Shown: positions 6,817 through 10,983 of the stretch, one piece after another | Numbering within the stretch: the stretch's first letter is position 1 | How the letters are laid out: each line of letters begins with the position of its first letter | Assembly: GCA_934376955.1 (NCBI GenBank) | Contig: CAKRPJ010000059.1 | Span: 1 to 10,983, forward strand | Direction: 5' to 3' | Source: CAKRPJ01 sp934376955 | GTDB taxonomy: Bacteria; Bacillota; Clostridia; Lachnospirales; Lachnospiraceae | Length of the DNA stretch: 10,983 bases | Program-made: the position numbers and the translations under genes | The notes under the pieces: generated by a model | What the model saw: only the letters and a program-made list of their open reading frames with translations | Told to the model about the DNA's origin: nothing | Databases searched by the model: none

Positions 6817-6845
6817 ATTGTAGCGGATAAAATAGGAAAATGCAA
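6817..6845 (-). promoter_or_regulatory. Promoter of the DUF5688-like gene
   Basis: On the minus strand TTGCAT (complement of 6840-6845) and TACAAT (complement of 6817-6822) are spaced by 17 bp, matching the consensus at 4/6 and 5/6. Transcription should start near 6810, with a leader of about 77 nt. The A-tract region 6848-6910 lies just upstream and could act as an UP element. Confidence 0.65.
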
Positions 6846-6847
6846 GG

Positions 6848-6910
6848 AAAAAAGTAATAAAAGGTAAAAAGGACGAAAAAAACAGAGAAAAATTGTGCAA
6901 AAATAGCAAA
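6848..6910. promoter_or_regulatory. Phased A-tracts between divergent promoters
   Basis: Runs of three to seven A are centred near 6850, 6860, 6868, 6879, 6890, 6901 and 6909, mostly 10-11 bp apart. A-tracts in helical phase are known to bend DNA. The region separates the minus-strand promoter at 6845 from the plus-strand promoter at 6937, and a similar series precedes the second binding-protein promoter (9010-9038). Confidence 0.5.
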
Positions 6911-6936
6911 CAGTATAAAGATAATCAATATTGTAC

Positions 6937-6965
6937 TTGATTCTTATATAAAAATATGATAGGAT
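6937..6965 (+). promoter_or_regulatory. Promoter of the first solute-binding protein gene
   Basis: TTGATT (6937-6942) and TAGGAT (6960-6965) are spaced by 17 bp, and TGA directly before the -10 forms an extended -10 element. The block 6935-6961 is identical at 22 of 27 positions to 9050-9076 upstream of the paralog, which supports its being functional. Start of transcription is expected near 6972, giving a leader of about 140 nt. Confidence 0.7.
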
Positions 6966-6986
6966 ATATCGTATGGGGAGAAAATT

Positions 6987-7068
6987 ATTGTAGAAAATCA
7001 ACAATCATAATTTTGCGGCACAAAATCTACAATGCAAGATCAGCAATACATCAATTAATGAGTTGATG
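6987..7068 (+). other. Possibly structured leader RNA of the first binding-protein gene
   Basis: Three nested or adjacent stems can be drawn: ATTGTAGA (6987-6994) with TCTACAAT (7026-7033), inside it ATTTTG (7010-7015) with CAAAAT (7021-7026, sharing one base with the outer stem), and CATCAA (7049-7054) with TTGATG (7063-7068). The last stem captures the first bases of the conserved leader block. The paralog's leader lacks these pairings, so the case rests on this copy alone. Confidence 0.35.
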
Positions 7069-7110
7069 CATTTGGCCACTGGCCTGCAAATAAAATGATG
7101 AGGTGAGTAT
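7063..7110 (+). promoter_or_regulatory. Conserved pre-start leader block, copy 1
   Basis: These 48 nt are identical at 45 positions to 9167-9214 before the paralog, although the leader upstream of each has diverged. The block contains GGCCACTGGCC (7074-7084, GGCCA/TGGCC palindrome) flanked by ATTTG/CAAAT, and ends with the ribosome site GAGGTGAG. It lies within the transcript, so it may be a post-transcriptional element or a downstream operator. Confidence 0.6.
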
Positions 7111-7111
7111 T

Positions 7112-8713
7112 ATGACAAAAAAACGTATGCGCAGCTTAGTACCGGCACTGGTACTGTCTCTGGCGGTAGGATCACTCGCAGGATGCGGATCCAAACCGGC
7201 AGCAACTGACACAACAGCCGCACAGGGAGGTGCAGCTGACACAACAACAACAGCAGCAGCATCTACAGACGGCGGAGCAGCAACGGCTTCCACAAAGGAT
7301 ACGCTTATCATCGCTACAGCGAATGAGACGCCAAGCCTTACTACCAACCTCCACAACGCGACTGCCGGTTCCTACATCAACCTGATGACGCACGACGGTC
7401 TGTTTACTACAGCTGACGATCTTACTACTGTACCTGCACTGTGTGAGGACTATGAGATCTTAAGCGACACCGAATGGATATTCCACCTGAGAAAGGGTGT
7501 TAAATTCCACAATGGCATGGAGATGACAGCGAAGGACGTTAAGGCATCTCTTGAGCTTTGTAAGGAATCCCCGCAGGTTTCCCAGTATAGTAAATCTACA
7601 GGTACGATTGATATTATTGACGATTATACCATTAAAATTACAACAGATGGCCCGCAGTCTGGTCTTCTTACCGACCTCTGCCACCATGGTAATGCGATCC
7701 TTCCGGCTGAGCTTATCGAAAGCGGCCATGACTTCAACAAAGAGCCGATCGGAACCGGTCCATACAAGGTAGTTGCATGGAATAAAGGCGAGAGCATTGT
7801 ACTCGAAGCGTTTGAAGACTACTGGAATGGTGCTCCGGCTATCAAGAACGTAATCTGGAAGATCATTCCGGAGGGCTCCTCCAGAACAATGGCTCTTGAG
7901 ACGGGTGAGGTTGATCTCCTGATCGAGGTTGAGACAACGGATATAGCCCGCTTAGAGGAAAATCCGGATATTGTTGTTCGCAACCAGGCTGGAACCTGCC
8001 ATAACTGGATGATGATCAATACGGAGAATGCTCCGTTCAACAATAAGGATTTCCGTCTTGCCCTTGCTTCCGCAATCGACAAAGAAGCGGTTATTCAGGT
8101 TGCATTAAACGGCAACGCTTCTGTAAGTAACTGCATGCTTCCGGATTGCTTCCCGGGCGTTTCTGCTGAGGGTGCTCCGACCTTTGATACCGAAAAGGCA
8201 AAAGAGTACATGGCTGCTTCCGGATTAAACCCGGCAGACTGCGGCTTCTCCATCATCTGCTCCGATGATGCGAAGCTTCGTATGGGTCAGGTTATCCAGT
8301 CCTGCTTAAAGGAAACTCTCGGAATTGATGTAACACTGGAGTCCATGGATCTTGCTACATACCTTGATCAGACAGCAACAGGTGATTATCAGGCTGCAAT
8401 CGGTAACTACACATCCTCCAACCTGCTTGCTTTTGCACAGGGTGTTTACCATTCTATGTCTGTTAACGGATCGAACAAAACTCGTACAAATGATCCGACG
8501 ATCGATGCTCTGATCAATAAGCTTCAGGCTACTCTTGATCCGGAGGAGAATGTCAAGGCTGCTGCAGAACTGAGCTTAGCAATCAATGAGCTGTGTCCGC
8601 AGGTTCCGTTATTCTTAAAAAATGACATCCGTGCGTACAATGCAAAGCTTCAGGGCTTCAATATGACTGCATCCGGAGATACTCATATCGAGAAATACTA
8701 CTGGGGTAACTAG
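7112..8713 (+). CDS. Peptide-type ABC transporter solute-binding lipoprotein (SBP family 5), copy 1
   Basis: This is an extracellular substrate-binding lipoprotein of the DppA/OppA class, which captures peptides or similar ligands for an ABC importer. A lipoprotein signal peptide (basic MTKKRMR, hydrophobic LVPALVLSLAVGS, lipobox LAGC) ends at Cys25. An Ala/Thr/Gly-rich linker follows (about 30-55), then the family-5 fold. Family patterns include FHLRKGVKFHNGMEMTAKDV, EPIGTGPYKVVAWNKGE and ALASAIDKEAV. The ATG at 7112 has GAGGTG (7100-7105) six bases upstream; a GTG at 7103 falls inside that site and is unlikely. It is 533 residues. It has its own promoter and terminator, so it is a single-gene unit. 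Compared with copy 2 it has extra cysteines (TCHNW, SNCML). Class is certain; ligand is unknown. Confidence 0.93.
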   Translation: MTKKRMRSLVPALVLSLAVGSLAGCGSKPAATDTTAAQGGAADTTTTAAASTDGGAATASTKDTLIIATANETPSLTTNLHNATAGSYINLMTHDGLFTTADDLTTVPALCEDYEILSDTEWIFHLRKGVKFHNGMEMTAKDVKASLELCKESPQVSQYSKSTGTIDIIDDYTIKITTDGPQSGLLTDLCHHGNAILPAELIESGHDFNKEPIGTGPYKVVAWNKGESIVLEAFEDYWNGAPAIKNVIWKIIPEGSSRTMALETGEVDLLIEVETTDIARLEENPDIVVRNQAGTCHNWMMINTENAPFNNKDFRLALASAIDKEAVIQVALNGNASVSNCMLPDCFPGVSAEGAPTFDTEKAKEYMAASGLNPADCGFSIICSDDAKLRMGQVIQSCLKETLGIDVTLESMDLATYLDQTATGDYQAAIGNYTSSNLLAFAQGVYHSMSVNGSNKTRTNDPTIDALINKLQATLDPEENVKAAAELSLAINELCPQVPLFLKNDIRAYNAKLQGFNMTASGDTHIEKYYWGN

Positions 8714-8761
8714 TAACAAGCTCCGCAGATGATTTGTCTAAAATACTGAATATTAAGAATT

Positions 8762-8792
8762 GGGGTCTGCCCGTTAGGGCAGGCCTCTTTTT
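8762..8792 (+). terminator. Rho-independent terminator after SBP copy 1
   Basis: GGTCTGCCC (8764-8772) pairs with GGGCAGGCC (8777-8785) through one G-U pair around a GTTA loop, extendable by two outer pairs, and is followed by CTTTTT. This is a standard intrinsic terminator. Confidence 0.9.
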
Positions 8793-8841
8793 ATGTGAAA
8801 GACCATATTACGTTAAAGCGTGATAGTCATAACTCCTATAA

Positions 8842-8952
8842 AACAAAAAGTTCCTCCGGGAGATCGCCCTGCGGCGGAATGGAATGATGCCGCTAATCTG
8901 TCGCAAGCGACTGTGTTCGGTACGAAAATGTGCCGGGCGCCTTCTTTTTGTT
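8842..8952. other. Bracketed, possibly structured intergenic element
   Basis: A GC-rich stretch in otherwise AT-rich spacer is bounded by a perfect 9-bp inverted repeat, AACAAAAAG (8842-8850) and CTTTTTGTT (8944-8952). Inside, CGCCC (8865-8869) can pair with GGGCG (8935-8939). Within that lie three short stems: GCGGC/GCCGC (8871-8875, 8889-8893), GTCG-CAAG-CGAC (8900-8911 in full GTCGC/GCGAC form) and TTCG-GTA-CGAA (8916-8926). No coding frame with a ribosome site is present. It could be a small RNA with a terminator-like end (CCTTCTTTTT), a remnant of a mobile element, or a spacer structure. I do not recognise a known RNA family. Confidence 0.4.
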
Positions 8953-9051
8953 GAAAAAGAGAAATATAGCGAGTATAGTGAATGCTTTAGGGGAAAAAGA
9001 ATAATGGATAAAAAAATATCAAAAAACCTCAAAAAAAATAATATTTAGAAC
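8953..9051. promoter_or_regulatory. A-rich region with phased A-tracts before SBP copy 2 promoter
   Basis: No gene is seen. Runs of six to eight A at 9010-9016, 9021-9026 and 9031-9038 are centred 10.5-11 bp apart, with a further run at 8994-8998. They end about 14 bp before the -35, a position typical of UP elements or bent DNA. Confidence 0.45.
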
Positions 9052-9080
9052 TTGATTTTTGTATAGATATGTGATAAACT
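9052..9080 (+). promoter_or_regulatory. Promoter of the second solute-binding protein gene
   Basis: TTGATT (9052-9057) and TAAACT (9075-9080) are spaced by 17 bp with an extended TGA before the -10, the same layout as at 6937-6965. Expected transcription start is near 9087, leaving a leader of about 128 nt. Within the leader, TAATTA-TCT-TAATTA (9134-9148) is a perfect AT-rich inverted repeat. Confidence 0.7.
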
Positions 9081-9166
9081 TTAAAAAGTCAAAGAAAAAC
9101 TTGTATAAAATTAATAAACTTAAATTGCGTTCATAATTATCTTAATTACGGAAGTAGAGCGTTTAC

Positions 9167-9214
9167 TTGATGCATTTGGCCAAAGGCCTGCAAATAAAAA
9201 GATGAGGTGAGTAT
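9167..9214 (+). promoter_or_regulatory. Conserved pre-start leader block, copy 2
   Basis: This is the second copy of the block at 7063-7110. Here the centre is GGCCAAAGGCC (9178-9188); the two changed loop bases keep the GGCC/GGCC pairing while shortening the copy 1 stem by its A-T pair. ATTTG (9174-9178) and CAAAT (9191-9195) flank it as in copy 1. The ribosome site GAGGTGAG (9204-9211) is at its 3' end. Confidence 0.6.
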
Positions 9215-10822
9215 ATGACTAAAAAACTTATGCGCAGCTTAGTACCGGCAATGGTACTGTCACTTGCTGTAGGATCACTCGCGGGATGCGGATCCAAACC
9301 GGCAACAACTGAAACAACAGCCGCTCAGAGTTCTGCAGCTGAAACAACAGCAGCAGCCGCAGCAGCATCTACAGAGGCCGGAGCAGTAGCTACCACATCC
9401 GCAAAGGATACCCTGATCATTGCTACAGCAAATGAGACTCCAAGCCTTACTACCAACCTGCACAACGCAGTAGCCGGTGACTACATCAACTCAATGACTC
9501 ACAATGGCCTGTTTGAAACAGCAGATGATCTTAGCTCTGTTCCGGCACTTTGCGAGAGCTATGAGATCGTTAGCGATACCGAATGGCTTTTCTATCTGAG
9601 AAAGGGTGTTAAGTTCCATAACGGTATGGAGATGACAGCAAAGGACGTAAAGGCATCTCTTGATCTTTGTAAGGAATCCCCGCAGGTTTCCCAGTACGGT
9701 AAATCCACCGGTACGGTTGAGGTCGTTGATGACTATACGATCAAGATCACAACAGACGGCCCGCAGTCCGGTCTTCTTTCCGACCTCTGCCACCATGGTA
9801 ATGCGATTCTTCCGGCTGAGCTTATTGAGAGCGGACACGACTTCAACAAAGAGCCGATCGGAACAGGCCCATACAAGGTAGTTGCCTGGAACAAGGGCGA
9901 GAGCATTGAGCTCGAAGCATTTGAGGATTACTGGGGAGGCGCTCCGGCAATCAAGCACGTAATCTGGAAGATCATTCCGGAGGGCTCCTCCAGAACAATG
10001 GCTCTTGAGGCTGGTGAAGTTGATCTTGTCGTTGAAGTTGAGACAACTGATATCGCTCGCTTAGACGACAACCCGGACATCACTGTATTTAACGGACCTG
10101 GCACATCCCACAACTGGATGATGATCAACAATGAGAAGGCTCCGTTCAACAACAAGGATTTCCGTATGGCCCTTGCTTCCGCAATCGACAAGGAAGCAGT
10201 TATCAAGGTAGCATTAAACGGTAACGCTTCCGTAAGTGACAGCATGACACCGGATTGCTTCCCGGGCGTTGTAGCTGACGGTGCTCCGACTTACGATGTT
10301 GCTAAGGCAAAAGAGTACATGGCTGCTTCCGGATTAAACGCAGCAGACTGCGGCTTCTCCATCATCTGCTCTGATGATGCAAAGCTTCGTATGGGTCAGG
10401 TTATCCAGTCCTGCTTAAAGGAAAACCTTGGTGTTGATGTAACACTGGAGTCCATGGACCTTGCTACATATCTTGATGTAACTGCAACAGGTGAGTACGA
10501 GGCAGCCATCGGCGGATATACATCCTCCAGCCTTCTTGCTTACGTACAGGGTGTTTACCACTCCAGCTCCATCAACGGTTCCAACAAGACCCGTACAAAT
10601 GATCCGACAATTGATGGTCTGATCGATAAGGTTCAGACTACTCTTGATCCGGAGGAGAACGTTAAGGTTGTTACCGAGCTGAGCAAGGCCATCAACGAGC
10701 AGTGCCCGCAGGTTCCGTTATTCTTAAGAAATAACCTTCGTGCATACAACTCCAAGCTTCAGGGCTTCAACCTGAACGCAGGTGGTAACACTCATTACGA
10801 GAGATTCTACTGGGCTGAATAA
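9215..10822 (+). CDS. Peptide-type ABC transporter solute-binding lipoprotein (SBP family 5), copy 2
   Basis: This paralog of the gene at 7112 is 535 residues long and about 84% identical by eye count after the linker. The signal peptide MTKKLMRSLVPAMVLSLAV ends in the lipobox LAGC at Cys25, and the linker is again rich in Ala, Thr and Ser. Family motifs FYLRKGVKFHNGMEMTAKDV and GTGPYKVVAWNKGE are kept. Differences gather in stretches such as TVFNGPGTSHNW (copy 1 has VVRNQAGTCHNW) and near the C-terminus (NAGGNTHYERFYWAE), which could alter ligand choice. The ATG has GAGGTG (9204-9209) five bases before it. A permease gene follows 111 bp downstream after a stem-loop with a weak T-run, so this copy probably heads the transporter operon. 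Ligand unknown. Confidence 0.94.
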   Translation: MTKKLMRSLVPAMVLSLAVGSLAGCGSKPATTETTAAQSSAAETTAAAAAASTEAGAVATTSAKDTLIIATANETPSLTTNLHNAVAGDYINSMTHNGLFETADDLSSVPALCESYEIVSDTEWLFYLRKGVKFHNGMEMTAKDVKASLDLCKESPQVSQYGKSTGTVEVVDDYTIKITTDGPQSGLLSDLCHHGNAILPAELIESGHDFNKEPIGTGPYKVVAWNKGESIELEAFEDYWGGAPAIKHVIWKIIPEGSSRTMALEAGEVDLVVEVETTDIARLDDNPDITVFNGPGTSHNWMMINNEKAPFNNKDFRMALASAIDKEAVIKVALNGNASVSDSMTPDCFPGVVADGAPTYDVAKAKEYMAASGLNAADCGFSIICSDDAKLRMGQVIQSCLKENLGVDVTLESMDLATYLDVTATGEYEAAIGGYTSSSLLAYVQGVYHSSSINGSNKTRTNDPTIDGLIDKVQTTLDPEENVKVVTELSKAINEQCPQVPLFLRNNLRAYNSKLQGFNLNAGGNTHYERFYWAE

Positions 10823-10868
10823 TCAGATAATGACCTGATTATAAGCTGGCTATAACAATAGAAGAACA

Positions 10869-10901
10869 GGGGGTCTGCCCTGAAGGGCAGACCCTCATTT
10901 T
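10869..10901 (+). terminator. Stem-loop (partial terminator) between SBP copy 2 and the permease
   Basis: GGGTCTGCCC (10871-10880) pairs perfectly with GGGCAGACCC (10885-10894) around a TGAA loop, but the tail is only TCATTTTG. It shares the stem word of the terminator at 8762. A leaky terminator or RNA-stabilising hairpin here would give more binding protein than permease, as is usual in such operons. Confidence 0.75.
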
Positions 10902-10933
10902 GACTGAAAGTAGAGAGGAGAGGATCGCATACT

Positions 10934-10983
10934 ATGATCAAGTTTATCATCAAACGTCTTATCGCCCTGATCCCGGTCGTTCT
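10934..10983 (+). CDS. ABC transporter permease, DppB/OppB-like (5' end only)
   Basis: Sixteen codons are present, reading MIKFIIKRLIALIPVV, and the window ends in the next codon. A short basic stretch followed by the first membrane helix of the form KRLIALIPV is the usual start of the DppB/OppB/GsiC permease group. The ribosome site GGAGAGG (10917-10923) lies ten bases before the ATG. Its position after a family-5 binding protein makes it the first membrane subunit of that transporter, with a second permease and ATPases expected beyond the edge. Confidence 0.85.
   Translation, partial: MIKFIIKRLIALIPVV

Noticed and set aside
7103..7111. GTG start three codons upstream for SBP copy 1
   Set aside because: The GTG is part of the GAGGTGAG ribosome site, and the paralog starts at the matching downstream ATG.
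8808..9032. 74-codon minus-strand frame in the paralog spacer
   Set aside because: It has no ribosome site, its composition reflects A-rich spacer, and it overlaps the bracketed element and A-tracts.
7172..9463. Cysteine-rich minus-strand frames opposite both lipoprotein linkers (7172-7393 and 9275-9463)
   Set aside because: The CCCC and CCCCCC runs are the complement of GCA/ACA repeats coding Ala and Thr in the linkers. They are not metal-binding peptides.

Overview
The window looks like chromosomal DNA of an anaerobic Gram-positive bacterium of the Clostridia, most likely the Lachnospiraceae. The reasons are moderate GC, strong GGAGG/GAGGTG ribosome sites, A-rich promoter regions, a DUF5688-type protein, Ala/Thr-rich lipoprotein linkers and Fur/LexA sites of the Firmicute type. 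This placement is inference from style, not a match. There are eight complete genes, the first codons of two more, and no sign of phage, IS, CRISPR, tRNA or rRNA.

Layout. Positions 1-10 hold the start of a minus-strand gene. It has a perfect-consensus promoter inside the first of two tandem, equally built palindromes (26-72 and 80-126). A LexA-type box overlapping a sigma-A promoter (200-238) then leads into uvrB (308-2296). A Fur box fused to a near-perfect promoter (2304-2335) starts the feoA-feoB ferrous iron uptake operon, which appears to run on into a split ThrE/YjjPB-type exporter (4649-5865). That unit collides tail to tail, with a 44-bp overlap, with a minus-strand DUF5688-like gene (5822-6733).

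A curved-looking A-tract region (6848-6910) separates the DUF5688 promoter from a divergent promoter for a peptide-type ABC solute-binding lipoprotein (7112-8713). This is followed by a terminator, a 500-bp intergenic region with a bracketed, possibly structured element (8842-8952), a paralogous binding protein (9215-10822), an imperfect terminator, and the start of a DppB/OppB-like permease gene (10934 to the edge). The two binding proteins are about 84% identical by eye outside the linker. They keep nearly the same promoter and a 48-nt pre-start leader block (45/48 identical) although the leader sequence between is unrelated.

How the parts work together. uvrB serves SOS-inducible excision repair. 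feoAB imports Fe(II) when Fur is released. The ThrE-like pair is predicted to export a small amino acid or organic acid and may share the iron-controlled transcript. The two binding proteins probably feed one peptide transporter whose membrane and ATPase genes lie beyond the right edge. Most items in the hunt are regulatory; the twin operators, the conserved SBP leader block and the 8842-8952 element are the least explained.
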